Origin: Neobacillus niacini
GTDB taxonomy: Bacteria > Bacillota > Bacilli > Bacillales > Cytobacillaceae
Length of the DNA stretch: 64,000 nucleotides
Assembly (NCBI RefSeq): GCF_030817595.1
Contig: NZ_JAUSZN010000001.1
Span: 1,062,001 to 1,126,000, forward strand
Direction of reading: 5' to 3'
The notes beneath the pieces are model-generated. The model saw only the letters and a list, made by a program, of their open reading frames with translations, made no database searches and was not told where the DNA came from. Positions 1 through 9,562 of the stretch are shown here, one piece after another. The position numbers were made by a program, and so were the translations under genes. The first letter of the stretch is position 1; each line of letters opens with the position of its first letter.

Positions 1-1
1 A

Positions 2-706
2 CCAACCGTTTTTATTCAATTTCTCCAATCTAGTGAAGACTACTACGAGCGGTACATATTTTCTTTTGCTGTAAGGACTGTACGTTATTTCGTTTTTGTG
101 GTCGCGTTAGTACTACCATCTGCTTATATCGCAATTACCACATATCATCAAGAGATGCTGCCCACTCCCCTCCTTATCAGTGTTGCAGGTGCTCATGAGG
201 GGGTACCATTCCCTTCATTTATAGAGGCGATTCTTATGGAGATAACATTTGAGGCTCTCCGGGAAGCTGGTGTCCGGTTGCCAAAGCCGGTTGGACAAAC
301 AGTAAGTATCGTCGGTGCTTTAGTAATTGGAGAAGCTGCAGTGTCTGCTGGAATCGTTTCCCCGCCGATGGTAATCGTGGTCTCGCTTACCGCCATTGCT
401 TCCTTTGCTATTCCAGCATTTAATATTGCCATTAGTATAAGAATGCTCCGTTTTCCTTTAATGATAATATCTGGTGTCCTAGGATTTTACGGTATTATGC
501 TGGGGCTAGTTGCGATCCTAATCCATGTATGTTCTCTACATTCATTTGGTGTCCCATACCTAACTCCAATTGCTCCATTTAATTGGAGTGGGATCAAAGA
601 TACGATTTTTCGTGCTCCATGGTGGAACATGAAAAATAGACCTGAGTTAATCAGTTCCGAGAATCTCCAAAGGGAAAAAACGTCGAAACCTGGTCCATCT
701 AAATAA
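2..706 (+). CDS. GerA-family spore germination receptor subunit, 5' truncated by window edge
   Basis: The frame is open from base 2 and runs without a stop into the C-terminal membrane half of a GerA-type (GerAA/GerKA) nutrient receptor subunit. Recognisable family stretches are EAILMEITFEALREAG, RLPKPVGQTVSIVGALVIG and SPPMVIVVSLTAIASFAIP, followed by hydrophobic helices and the tail motif PFNWSGIKDTIFRAPWW. An in-frame GTG at 98 is internal, so I do not use it as the start. In spores, GerA subunits sit in the inner membrane and form nutrient-gated complexes with GerB and GerC. The gerC-type gene follows 36 bp downstream on the same strand, so they are probably one operon. The N-terminal part lies outside the window. 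Confidence 0.93.
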   Translation, partial: PTVFIQFLQSSEDYYERYIFSFAVRTVRYFVFVVALVLPSAYIAITTYHQEMLPTPLLISVAGAHEGVPFPSFIEAILMEITFEALREAGVRLPKPVGQTVSIVGALVIGEAAVSAGIVSPPMVIVVSLTAIASFAIPAFNIAISIRMLRFPLMIISGVLGFYGIMLGLVAILIHVCSLHSFGVPYLTPIAPFNWSGIKDTIFRAPWWNMKNRPELISSENLQREKTSKPGPSK

Positions 707-742
707 CTTCTTTTTAAACCTGTATATTAATTAGGAGGTCCC

Positions 743-1903
743 ATGAAAAAGAAAGGTTTATTTTACCTATTAGTATTTAACATGACAATATTTTTAACAG
801 GGTGTTGGGACCAAAATGAAGTTGATGATTTGGCCATTGTAATTGGAATTGGCGTAGACAGGGTACCAGGGGAAAATCCTATTCAAATTACTGTTCAAAT
901 TGTTAATCCATCATCCACTATAAAATCTGGAGAAGCCAATGGAAAGCCATTTGTCTTATTCACTGTAAAAGGAAAAACAGTCTACGACGCCGTCAAAAAC
1001 TTTTCCAAGGAATCATCGCGTAAAATCTTTTTATCTCATAACTACGTAGTTGTCTTTGGTGATAAAATGGCCAGGCATGGATTAGAAAATGTGCTTGATT
1101 ATTTTGAGAGAGAGCCATTATTTCGTAGAACTTCATGGATGATTGTTACAAATGGATCTGCGAAAGAAATACTTGAAACCGAAATTGACCTTCAAAAATT
1201 TCAAGCAATTGGAATAAAAAATATGATCAAACAATTTAAACGTGAATCCTTGGTAAAAGTAATAAAATGGGAAGATTTTATAAGTGAGTATGAAAGTGGA
1301 CCCACTTGTGCAACTGCAACTATGTTAGAAGTATCGGAAAGTAAACCGCAAAATAAAATTAAGTTAAATGGTACGGCTCTTTTTAGTAAGGATAAACTTG
1401 TTGGCTATCTCGATAATAAAGAAAGCATTGGGTTAATGTGGATTCTAAATGAAATAAAAGAAGCAAAAGTGGGTATAAACTGTCCAGGTAAAGAAAAGGG
1501 ATCGATTAATTTTAAAGTTACAGAAACAAAACATTCAATCGAACCCTTCATTAAGAGTGGGAAGCATTTATCCATTGATTTGGATATTACAGCAGATTCT
1601 ACAATAGCAGAAGTAAATTGTGAAAACGTCAACCTTGAAAGCCAACAGGTGCTTAAGGAATTAGAAAAAATGCAGGAAAAAGAAATTAAGAATCAAATTC
1701 AAATGACCATTCAAAAATCTCAAAAGTTAGGAACAGATCCCTTACAATTTGGGGAAGCATTTCGACGTTACGATAACAATGAATGGAAAAAAATAAAAAA
1801 AGATTGGAGTAAACATTTTAAGGAGATTGAAGTGTCTATTCATGTCACTAGCAAGATAAGATTAACGGGTACAAAGTCCGACAAAGTAAAAATCATCAAT
1901 TAA
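743..1903 (+). CDS. Ger(x)C-family spore germination lipoprotein
   Basis: This is a 386-residue lipoprotein of the Ger(x)C family, the membrane-anchored third subunit of nutrient germinant receptors. The N-terminus is a lipoprotein signal ending in FLTGC, followed by WDQNEVDDLAIVIGIGVD, the family hallmark. TAGGAGG sits 7 bp before the ATG at 743. The length is normal for GerC proteins (about 370-400 residues). It follows the gerA-type gene in the same direction and its stop lies 7 bp from the convergent stop of the broken gerB. Family membership is clear; which germinant it serves cannot be read from the sequence. Confidence 0.93.
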   Translation: MKKKGLFYLLVFNMTIFLTGCWDQNEVDDLAIVIGIGVDRVPGENPIQITVQIVNPSSTIKSGEANGKPFVLFTVKGKTVYDAVKNFSKESSRKIFLSHNYVVVFGDKMARHGLENVLDYFEREPLFRRTSWMIVTNGSAKEILETEIDLQKFQAIGIKNMIKQFKRESLVKVIKWEDFISEYESGPTCATATMLEVSESKPQNKIKLNGTALFSKDKLVGYLDNKESIGLMWILNEIKEAKVGINCPGKEKGSINFKVTETKHSIEPFIKSGKHLSIDLDITADSTIAEVNCENVNLESQQVLKELEKMQEKEIKNQIQMTIQKSQKLGTDPLQFGEAFRRYDNNEWKKIKKDWSKHFKEIEVSIHVTSKIRLTGTKSDKVKIIN

Positions 1904-1910
1904 TCCCCCA

Positions 1911-3003
1911 TTAGCCTTGTTTGTCAATTCGTTTTCTCTTACGTATCCTAGCAATTATCAGCAAAAGTAATGGGATTCCAAACAAAAGGACAGGCATAGT
2001 AATTCTTTGTGTAATAAAAACAGGATATAGAATGTCCGACTTAACAATACTACGAGGCAATAAGCTGATGATATAAACAATGGGTGCATTAATAAAAATC
2101 ATTTTCTTCCAGTCTTTTATTTTTAAGAATTGTGCCGAGCCGTAGCTTGCCACAAAGAAAAATATTGCTAACCGCATGAAAACACTTGTCAACCACACAA
2201 CAATAAAAATAATATCAACATTTTGGATAAAATCTGCTACAGAGATAACTCTGATTAACCGGAAATAAGGATACCACATATGTGCAGGTAAATTTGGACC
2301 GAATGTAGCAATAACAGTAAGGGTAGCAAGCGAAACCATGATAGCAGGTAAAGCCGTTCCCCATAAGGCGGGAAATAAACTTTCCTTTGGCTTTTTCATA
2401 AACACAATTAGCATCATGATGATTGCGTTTTGGCCAATAAAACCAGCAGTCGGAACAGCTCCCTTTATGATAGATAACAGCCCTGTCTCTGAAATTATAG
2501 GTGTCAATTTATAGAAGTCAACATTATTTAGATTTAAAAATAATGTAATTAAAACAATGAAAATAATAATAGGACCAATAAATTCTCTACATCGACCAAT
2601 GACTTCTATTCCTTGATAGGTAGCATAGCACAATTAAAAGCATACCTAATATAATAACCCAAGTAGGAGTCCTAGGCATGGTTAATTTCATTAGTTCTGA
2701 AAATTCGCGTAAGATTAAACCGATTACCGAATACCATTGAGCAAAATAAATTAAAAGAATTACCCTACCAATCTTATTTCCTAGAATTTCTTGAATATAT
2801 TCAATAAAGGATTGATTGGGAAACATCTGGCTGAGTTTTACTGCAATGAAAACAATGAATATGCTTAATCCTCCCCCAATTAAAACAGATAACCAAGCGT
2901 CTTGCCTAGAAATATCAATGGTTTGTCTTAATATGAGCATTATAGCTACACCAAGTGCATGTGTAGTCAGCATCCAGAATATTTGAACTTTAGACAACTT
3001 CAT
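1911..3003 (-). pseudogene. GerB-family germination permease, one frameshift
   Basis: Two overlapping minus-strand frames together make a normal-length (about 363 residues) endospore germination permease of the GerB/APC-like family. The N-terminal part (3003 to about 2625) has KLSKVQIFWMLTTHALG and several helices. The rest (about 2633 to 1911) begins in another frame at CYATYQGIEVIGRCREF, which matches the conserved GIEVIGR block. The join lies near 2620-2640. The total of 1093 bp is one base more than a multiple of three, so one inserted base explains the break. The gene is convergent to gerA/gerC, although GerB subunits are usually in the same operon. Without GerB the receptor would probably be non-functional, unless the frameshift is a sequence error. 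Confidence 0.85.
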
Positions 3004-3151
3004 GTGACTTTCTGACTCCTTTATATAACCTGTCTATTTAATTCTTATATTAGGTTTGACAGAGCTGTATGCACTTAAACGTTTAATGTGTCTATAATTT
3101 TTTTTGATAAGATTTGATTTAAATAAACCGCTATCAAGATTTGTATGTTCC

Positions 3152-3279
3152 AGAAGCAAGGGGCAAAAGGCATTGAGATTCGGAATACTGCTGAGCAATT
3201 ATGAAAAGCCGATGCGGTTATTTTTGCAGCTAACGTTGGCGTTAAGAATGAAGATGATATACTCCTCTCCCAAAAGTAA
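3152..3279 (+). pseudogene. Short remnant resembling a fructose-type PTS EIIB domain
   Basis: In one frame the sequence reads KGIEIRNTAEQL, stop, KADAVIFAANVGVKNEDD. This resembles the EIIB domain of fructose-specific phosphotransferase enzymes, where a KGIEI...ADAVIFAADV...D pattern is typical. It is interrupted by a stop and lacks the phosphorylated-cysteine region. I see no other pts gene nearby. It is a decayed fragment at best and the match rests on a short stretch. Confidence 0.35.
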
Positions 3280-3385
3280 AAACATCCGTTTCAGCACCGC
3301 TAAATTTCGTAATTTAACTCAATGACAAAAACAGGATACATTTGTTGAAGAAGACGATATAATTACTTTTAAGTGTAGGGTAATA

Positions 3386-4033
3386 TTGTATCGTATAAGG
3401 GGGTTCGTAAACATCAATATTCTAATTTTAGGTGCAACTGGACGAGTTGGATATCAATTAGTAACTTTTGCTCTTCGTGACCGACATCATGTAACTGCAT
3501 TAGTCCGCTCTCCTGAGAAAATTCAAATAAATAGTGTTAATTTAACTATTCTTCAAGGTAATGTTTTAAATAAAGATGATATTGTCCGTGCCATGCGTGA
3601 GGTTGATGTAGTTATTAGTGCATTAAATACTGATGGGACTACCACTTTATCTGACAGTATGCCATTAATAATTGATGCAATGGAAAACGCAAGTATAAAA
3701 CGAATCATAACCATAGGCACTGCAGGCATTCTTCAAAGTAGAACAAGCCCAAATACACTTCGTTATCAGTCAAGTGAATCAAAGCGCAAATCAGTCCGCG
3801 CAGCGAAAGAACATCATAAAGTTTACAATATGCTTAAACAATCCACACTCGAATGGACTATTGTCTGCCCTACCTATTTACCAGATGGTAAGAGTGTAGG
3901 TAATTATCGTGAAGAACGTAATTTTTTACCGGAGGGTGGGGTTGAAATTTCCGTGCTGGATACAGCAGAATTTACATTTAGCCAGATAAAAAGTAGTGAT
4001 TATCTAAAATCACGTGTGGGTATCGCCTACTAA
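3386..4033 (+). CDS. NAD(P)-binding SDR-like protein (NmrA/atypical SDR type)
   Basis: The protein starts with a beta strand and the dinucleotide-binding motif LGATGRVGYQL (TGxxGxxG type), followed by ALVRSPEKI, the usual end of the second strand in atypical short-chain dehydrogenases. VVISALNTDGT and IITIGTAGI match later strands of the fold. It probably binds NAD(P) and acts as a reductase or redox sensor; the substrate is unknown. The start is uncertain. A TTG at 3386 gives this frame with a weak AGGG upstream. A better AAGGGGG at 3397-3403 is followed by GTAAACATC, as if a GTG start had mutated to GTA. Confidence 0.8.
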   Translation: MYRIRGFVNINILILGATGRVGYQLVTFALRDRHHVTALVRSPEKIQINSVNLTILQGNVLNKDDIVRAMREVDVVISALNTDGTTTLSDSMPLIIDAMENASIKRIITIGTAGILQSRTSPNTLRYQSSESKRKSVRAAKEHHKVYNMLKQSTLEWTIVCPTYLPDGKSVGNYREERNFLPEGGVEISVLDTAEFTFSQIKSSDYLKSRVGIAY

Positions 4034-4223
4034 TTATATTCTTAAACTACTTTGTTATTTGCTAGGAAATATAACCTTTTAACATACTGTTAAGGATATT
4101 GTAAAAAAAGAAAAATTTAATAAACAATATTAAATTAATAAAAGACATTCATGGTGAAAGAATGTCTCATATTGTCGAGAAAGGTATCTCTCTCGGCAAT
4201 TTTTATTTTTCTGCCTGCCCAAA

Positions 4224-4334
4224 GGCCTGTTGACTTCCGCTCCAGGTGCTTCGCTTTCCGCGGGCGTGCCGGGGAGCCTCCTCAGCCCCGTACTCCCGCA
4301 GGAGTCTTCGCACCTTCCGCTCCAATCAACAGGG
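4224..4334. repeat. GC-rich imperfect palindromic repeat (REP-like)
   Basis: This GC-rich island in an AT-rich window starts GGCCTGTTGACTTCCGCTCC and ends CGCTCCAATCAACAGG, so its two ends are near inverted repeats. It contains CGCTTTCCGCGGGCG and CTCCCGCAGGAGTC segments. Repeats of this type are widespread in Bacillaceae genomes. It overlaps the stop codon of the IS1182 remnant. Function unknown. Confidence 0.6.
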
Positions 4335-4885
4335 AGAATGAACCTGGAGATTGCCACACACTCTTTCCAACCTGGCTAAGTGCGTGGTAATCTTTTTCAT
4401 GTTTTGGTATGCTGCGGCGCAGATTCAAAAGAACTGCATGGGCTTCGCTATTGCAGGTTACGGGGATTGCGAAATGCGAGTGACCAAGTGTTACCGAAGC
4501 TTCGCTCTACTTTTTCTTTTCTAAATTTATATAGTATTTTACCTGACTTTGAAAGTCGGTTAAATCGAACCTTTTCCTTATGTTCCTCCCAAACATGTCT
4601 GGTAACTACTTTTGTTTTATTTTGAGATTTTGTACACTCCTGCAAGAGTGGGCAGTTGACACACTTTTTAGGATCTGACATATATTCCCAATATCATTCC
4701 CTTGTAGTTGTACGATATTGTAAATACTGACCATTTGGACAAACATACAAATCTCGTTCTTTATCATATGTAAACTTCCATTCAGGGAATAAACCTTTTG
4801 TTGGGTCCGAAGGACGCCCGTTATTTTCTGAATAAAAAGGACGGACCCTCTCACCAATAAAAGAAAAATCTATATATTTGTCCAC
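4326..4885 (-). pseudogene. IS1182-family transposase remnant with deletion and internal inversion
   Basis: The minus strand begins with DKYIDFSFIGERVRPFYSEN, the N-terminus of IS1182 transposases. It then jumps to the C-terminal block (CPNGQYLQYRTTTRE, VSDPKKCVNCPLLQECTKS, TRHVWEEHKEKVRFNRLS, KEKVERSF). The next conserved block, ADSKELHGLRYCRLRGL, appears on the plus strand at about 4418-4495. The minus strand resumes with AAYQNMKKITTHLAR and ends at 4326. So about 250 central residues are deleted and a roughly 78-bp coding segment is inverted in place. Confidence 0.82.
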
Positions 4886-5308
4886 CTACCTTAATAGGTA
4901 ATCTTGCGGTACTAAATCATCAATAAAAACAAATTCAGCTTTCGTTTTGAATTTCTCTTTTTGGCTTGTACATTCTATCCACCGTCCTGTTATTTAAAGT
5001 TACATTACCGTGGTGAATCGTTTAAGTGATTATAAAATATAATAGCTGTCGAGATTTTCTCGACAGCCTGAGACATTCTTGGTAACAGAATGTCTTTTTT
5101 CGTAGTTCGAATCCTTTCTCAATCCAACCTGCTTAGCTTAATTAATTCAATAAAAAGAGCGCCAATCCTAAAAATCAAGATAACCCTTCCACTCTTCTGG
5201 CACAAATGACATAACACCATTTGTACCTTAAGGCTCTTAAAAATTAACAAAAATTATTTTTTTACGAAGACTATTCTATCAAAAACTAAATATATCAAAA
5301 TTTGTTAA

Positions 5309-6700
5309 TTACACGAGCTTATGCGCGTACCATTTTTTCCCTTTGAAACGCATGTTAAAGATGATAGCCCTAGAGCCCCATTCGACGATCATGGCCATCC
5401 AAACACCAATAATACCAAATCCTAAGGTAATTCCTAAAATATACCCAAGTACTACCCGCAGCAGCCACATCGACACCAATGAGGCCATTGATGTAAAGTT
5501 GGAATCCCCTGCTGCCCGTAAGGCGGATGGCATAATAAAGCTTTGTGACCACACGATTGGTTGGGCAATCGCAGATATTAAAATCATTATAAAGATGGTT
5601 GGGATAATTTCATCCGGCGCGTTGAACATTTTGATCAATAACGGAAATAATGGTAATAATACAGCTGCTGCTATTACAAAGAGGATGGCGGAAAATCCAA
5701 TCAACGAATTCGTAAACTTCCTTGCATCCCTTATGTTCCTTCGTCCGATACACTGACCAACAACCGTTACACTGGCAATGCCTAGAGAGTTCGGCCCTAA
5801 TTGAAATAACATGGCAATAGAATTAGCAATTGCAAATGCTGTCAACGCTAGAGTTCCTAATTGCACAATAAATGTTTGGGTTAACAGCTTACCCCCATTG
5901 AAAAAGATTTGTTCGGCTGCAAAAGGAAGACCGATAAACATGACCTTTTTTAAAATAGCGTAGTCAATCCGCAATGCATTTTTTATTTTGAAATGGAACG
6001 TCTCATTGTATCTTGTAATATAAATTAATGAAGCTGCCGTTCCTAAAGTTCTTGCCAGAATAGTGGAAATCACGAGGCCTTCCATACCCATTTTAAATAG
6101 TAAAATAAGCAAAACATTTAGAATCGTATTAGTTAAATTCATTAATAGGGATAACTTCAAGCAGGGTTTGGTGTTCCCAACCCCTCTTAAAGAGCCAGTA
6201 ATAGCTTGAAATATGGCGATGAGCGGATAAGAAATACAGCTGCCGATTAGATATATTTTTGCATTATGAAACACTTCTGCTTCAGCTTGCCCGAAAAGAA
6301 TATTTAAGATAGGCATATGAAATATAATGACAAGGATACTAATAAGGACTGCAAATATCGTAACTGCAGATATGGCTTGCGTAGCTGTTTTGGACACCAT
6401 CGCTCCGTTTCCACTGCCTTTATATTGTGCAACCATAACGGTTCCTCCTGTTGCCACAGCAATAAAAACATTTGCCAAAAATATATTTAACGAATCAACC
6501 ATACTCACCGCACTGACCGCAGCAACCCCAGCTGAACTAATCATCGCTGTATTTAATAAACTCATTAGGATTAAAAAAGCCTGGTCTACAAATATTGGCA
6601 TGATAATCGCGAATATTTTCTTGTAGTCTATTGATTCTCCAGTAAAATATTTGTCTAACAAACTAACCGTACCATACCTAATTTTCAGCTCTAATTTCAT
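5309..6700 (-). CDS. MATE family efflux transporter
   Basis: This is a 463-residue membrane protein with about 12 hydrophobic segments and MATE signatures: VDQAFLILMSLLNTAMISS in helix 1, GGTVMVAQYKGSG near helix 2, and GSLRGVGNTKPCLKLSLLMN in the middle loop. MATE proteins export drugs or metabolites in exchange for sodium ions or protons. I place the start at ATG 6700 (MKLELKIRYG), preceded by AAGAAGTG. The open frame continues upstream, but the extra 76 residues are not MATE-like. The gene stands alone. A large inverted repeat at 6861-6906 lies in its presumed leader. Substrate unknown. Confidence 0.9.
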   Translation of the reverse strand: MKLELKIRYGTVSLLDKYFTGESIDYKKIFAIIMPIFVDQAFLILMSLLNTAMISSAGVAAVSAVSMVDSLNIFLANVFIAVATGGTVMVAQYKGSGNGAMVSKTATQAISAVTIFAVLISILVIIFHMPILNILFGQAEAEVFHNAKIYLIGSCISYPLIAIFQAITGSLRGVGNTKPCLKLSLLMNLTNTILNVLLILLFKMGMEGLVISTILARTLGTAASLIYITRYNETFHFKIKNALRIDYAILKKVMFIGLPFAAEQIFFNGGKLLTQTFIVQLGTLALTAFAIANSIAMLFQLGPNSLGIASVTVVGQCIGRRNIRDARKFTNSLIGFSAILFVIAAAVLLPLFPLLIKMFNAPDEIIPTIFIMILISAIAQPIVWSQSFIMPSALRAAGDSNFTSMASLVSMWLLRVVLGYILGITLGFGIIGVWMAMIVEWGSRAIIFNMRFKGKKWYAHKLV

Positions 6701-6860
6701 CACACAACACTTCTTTGCTATTTTTTGTGGAATCCAACAATGAATACCAAATTTACATGCATAATCATACCACATTTGCGAGAAAATACATGCTTTTTTA
6801 TGACTGTTTCTGTGGAATTTTATATTTAAACCGAAAAAGGAATATATTAATCTATCTAAC

Positions 6861-6906
6861 AACCTCTGCTGAAATTTCTTTATTAATAGGAATTTCAACA
6901 GAGGTT
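6861..6906. promoter_or_regulatory. Large inverted repeat in MATE leader
   Basis: AACCTCTGCTGAAATTTC (6861-6878) pairs with GGAATTTCAACAGAGGTT (6889-6906), 16 of 18 positions, with a 10-base loop. It lies about 160 bp upstream of the MATE start. No plus-strand gene ends nearby, so it is not an obvious gene-end terminator. It may be a leader structure or an operator. Confidence 0.4.
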
Positions 6907-7163
6907 TGTTCTTTGCATGGATGTGCAAAACTTCTCACTGACTATTGATTAACGATAACTTTGTTTGTAATGAACACCTCTAACCTAATAACAGCCAAAT
7001 CCGAGAATTTTTCCATCTTTTTAATGCATTTTCTACTCTACATTGGTAGTGATTAAGTAATAGGTATTATCTATTATTTTTCAGAATATTAAAAAATCAC
7101 AAATTTATCTAAATAAAATCGCTACTTTGTATGTCCTTACCTCTCGTACACTTAATTTGGAAA

Positions 7164-7177
7164 AGAAAGCGTTTACT
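7164..7177 (+). promoter_or_regulatory. Candidate cre (CcpA) site upstream of GH3 gene
   Basis: AGAAAGCGTTTACT matches the catabolite-responsive element consensus TGWAANCGNTNWCA except at the two outer bases. It lies about 165 bp before a secreted glycosidase gene, a usual CcpA target in Bacillus. Binding is inferred, not shown. Confidence 0.5.
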
Positions 7178-7341
7178 TAAATTATAGGGGTGATTGTCTA
7201 AAACATAATATTCTATTTATTTTGTTTTGCTGTGTGAATGTGGCCTGTTGATTTACCCCTTGGAGGTTCTATCAACATAATTAATGACCTTTCGCACAGC
7301 CCATTATGTAAGACTATTATAAAAATGAGGGAGGAAAAAAG

Positions 7342-9474
7342 GTGGGTTTATTGAAAAAAATAAAAAAAGCAGCTGTATTATCAGCGGGAGCACTGATGTT
7401 ATCATCGTTAGTGATTCCTTATGCCTCGGCTGACCGTGGAAATGATAACAAAGCAGAGGTTAAAACAGTCCCTCAACTTAGTGTAACATCAAAGGATATT
7501 CTTACCATAAATGGTAAGGAGTACAAAGATTTAAATGATAATGGAAAACTAGACAAATATGAAAACTGGGACCTACCAGTAAATGTACGTGTAAAGGATC
7601 TTGTTAAGCAGATGACCCTTGAGGAAAAAGCCGGGATGATGTTAATCTCTTCTCATTATATGGGAAACAGCAGATCTTGTCCGGACACGGGGGACTTTAT
7701 TACATGTGAGCAAGATACACTAACTAGTACTAATCGCTGGTCTGTTCCTGGTCAGCAATTCTATGAATTTAATCCGCCGATTGTTGAAGCATCTGCTGCG
7801 ACAAAGGGAATTCAGGAACGGAATTTACGCTACTTAATTATTCGGGACAATCCTGCTGCTAAAGATTTAGCCTCATGGATCAATGAGCTACAAAAAATTG
7901 CTGAGGATACAAGACTAGGAATACCTGTCGTCATGACATCAAATCCTCGAAATCATGCTGGAAATTTAGCATTTGGTTTTAGCGAAGCATCCGGACAGTT
8001 TTCATTATGGCCAGGTGAACTAGGACTTGCAGCTACACGAGATGCAGACCTAGTTAAAGAATTTGGTGAAATTGCTGCGAAGGAATGGACTTCTACAGGA
8101 ATTCGTAAGGGTTACATGTACATGGCCGATGTCGTGACAGATCCACTATGGAATCGTATCAACGGTACTTTTGGAGAACACCCTGACCTTGCTTCTGAAA
8201 TGATTTATGCAGTGGTTAAAGGATTCCAAGGTGATGAGCTTGGTACACATAGCGTTTCACTAACGACAAAGCATTTCCCTGGCGGCGGTGCTCGTCAAGA
8301 TGGTCATGATCCACATTATGAGTGGTCTAAGTTCAATCCATATCCAACGGAAGGCAGCTTATATAAGTACCACCTTCCATCCTTTAAAGCAGCGATTGAA
8401 GCCGGAACGACATCAATCATGCCTTATTATGCCTACCCAAGTAATGAACATAGCGTGCCTCAGTTGAAAAAAGGTGAGGAGTTTGAGGAAGTGGGCTTTG
8501 CCTACAATAAAAGGCTGATCACAGATTTGTTGCGCAAAGAGCTTAAATTCAAGGGATATGTAAATAGTGATACGTCCATAATCTACTCTATGCCTTGGGG
8601 AGTAGAAGATCTGACAAAACCTGAACGTTATGCGAAGGCTATTAACGCAGGAACAGATATTGTTTCCGGTGAAGCGGATCCTACTGACCTTATTAAAGCA
8701 GTTAAGGATGGATTAATTACCGAGAAGCGAATCGACGAAGCGGTATCAAGACTTCTAAGCGAAATGATGGAATTAGGTTTATTTGAAAATCCGTATGTTG
8801 ATCCGAATCAAGCACAACAGATTGCCGATGACCCAGCTTCACAGGCAAAAGCAGATGAAGCACACCGTAAATCCGTTGTCTTGCTGCGTAATGATGATAA
8901 CACATTACCTCTGAACGATAATAAAGTCGAGGATATTAAATTATATATTGAGGTATTCTCCTCCGGAAACAGCGCACAAACTAGAACTGCTGATTTGAAA
9001 AAATCGATAACACAGTATGATCCAGCTATCCAAGTAGTTGACAACTTAGAGGATGCTACTCACGCACTAGTTTATGCCATTCCAAACACAGTGCCTGATC
9101 GTCCGGACATTCCACTTTCTGTTGCTCTAGGTGCAGAAACAGGCATAAATGTGGAAAGAATTAAAGAAATTGAAGAAGCAGTTCCTACCATCCTGACCGT
9201 CAATATGACAAGTCCATGGTTAATTGGAGAGATTGAAGAAAACGCGGCAGCTACTTTAGCAGTATTCGGAGTGAAAGCAGAAGCGTTAGTCGATGTGATT
9301 CGCGGCAAATTTGCTCCAACAGGAAAACTTCCATTCACCATCCCTGCTGATCAAGAAGCAATTAATAATAACAATGGTGATGTTCCCGGTTACGATGAAG
9401 ATCCTTCCTATGTATATCGTGATAAGAACGGTAATGCATATGGGTTTGATTTTGGCCTAACCTATGAAAAGTAA
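7342..9474 (+). CDS. Secreted glycoside hydrolase family 3 (beta-glucosidase/xylosidase type)
   Basis: This 710-residue exported enzyme starts at GTG 7342 with AGGGAGG seven bases before. A signal peptide (KKIKKAA, hydrophobic core, cleavage after SYASA-like YASA at about residue 30) precedes the GH3 N-terminal TIM barrel. Visible GH3 features are VKQMTLEEKAGMM, TTKHFPGGGARQDGHDPHYE and GYVNSDTSI, where Asp410 is the expected catalytic nucleophile. The C-terminal alpha/beta sandwich starts near SVVLLRNDDNTLPL. GH3 enzymes remove single glucose or xylose units from the non-reducing end of oligosaccharides. The substrate cannot be chosen from sequence. A hairpin terminator follows at 9504. No sugar transporter is adjacent. 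Confidence 0.9.
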   Translation: MGLLKKIKKAAVLSAGALMLSSLVIPYASADRGNDNKAEVKTVPQLSVTSKDILTINGKEYKDLNDNGKLDKYENWDLPVNVRVKDLVKQMTLEEKAGMMLISSHYMGNSRSCPDTGDFITCEQDTLTSTNRWSVPGQQFYEFNPPIVEASAATKGIQERNLRYLIIRDNPAAKDLASWINELQKIAEDTRLGIPVVMTSNPRNHAGNLAFGFSEASGQFSLWPGELGLAATRDADLVKEFGEIAAKEWTSTGIRKGYMYMADVVTDPLWNRINGTFGEHPDLASEMIYAVVKGFQGDELGTHSVSLTTKHFPGGGARQDGHDPHYEWSKFNPYPTEGSLYKYHLPSFKAAIEAGTTSIMPYYAYPSNEHSVPQLKKGEEFEEVGFAYNKRLITDLLRKELKFKGYVNSDTSIIYSMPWGVEDLTKPERYAKAINAGTDIVSGEADPTDLIKAVKDGLITEKRIDEAVSRLLSEMMELGLFENPYVDPNQAQQIADDPASQAKADEAHRKSVVLLRNDDNTLPLNDNKVEDIKLYIEVFSSGNSAQTRTADLKKSITQYDPAIQVVDNLEDATHALVYAIPNTVPDRPDIPLSVALGAETGINVERIKEIEEAVPTILTVNMTSPWLIGEIEENAAATLAVFGVKAEALVDVIRGKFAPTGKLPFTIPADQEAINNNNGDVPGYDEDPSYVYRDKNGNAYGFDFGLTYEK

Positions 9475-9503
9475 ACAACATATCGTTTAAATAATTTAAA
9501 ATG

Positions 9504-9562
9504 GGCTGACTTAGCATAGTCGTTATAAAACGGCTAGTATAAGTCAGCCTAACTTTCTTTTA
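9504..9562 (+). terminator. Rho-independent terminator after GH3 gene
   Basis: GGCTGACTTA (9504-9513) and TAAGTCAGCC (9540-9549) are perfect inverted arms with a second small stem inside, followed by a T-rich tract (AACTTTCTTTTATTTT). It lies 30 bp after the GH3 stop. Confidence 0.8.

Larger units (their letters stand above)
4138..5102 (-). mobile_element. Degenerate IS1182-type insertion sequence
   Basis: The element is bounded by imperfect inverted repeats of about 55 bp. The left end begins AAAAGACATTC...AGAATGTCTCA...GTCGAGAAA near 4138, and the reverse complement of the right end (near 5102) reads the same way. Between them is a heavily deleted IS1182-family transposase on the minus strand. 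The usual element is about twice this length, so the middle of the transposase is gone. It cannot move by itself. A GC-rich repeat lies inside its 3' flank. Confidence 0.75.
6701..7341. other. Intergenic region between divergent MATE and GH3 genes
   Basis: No gene is supported here. The stretch holds the leader of the MATE gene (minus strand) with an 18-bp-arm inverted repeat at 6861-6906, and the promoter side of the GH3 gene with a cre-like site at 7164-7177. A second inverted repeat (GCTGTGTGAA near 7230 and TTCGCACAGC near 7292) precedes the GH3 ribosome binding site. Confidence 0.6.

Noticed and set aside
4151..4390. Open frames on both strands across the GC-rich repeat
   Set aside because: They follow the palindromic repeat and the IS end, have no RBS and match no protein.
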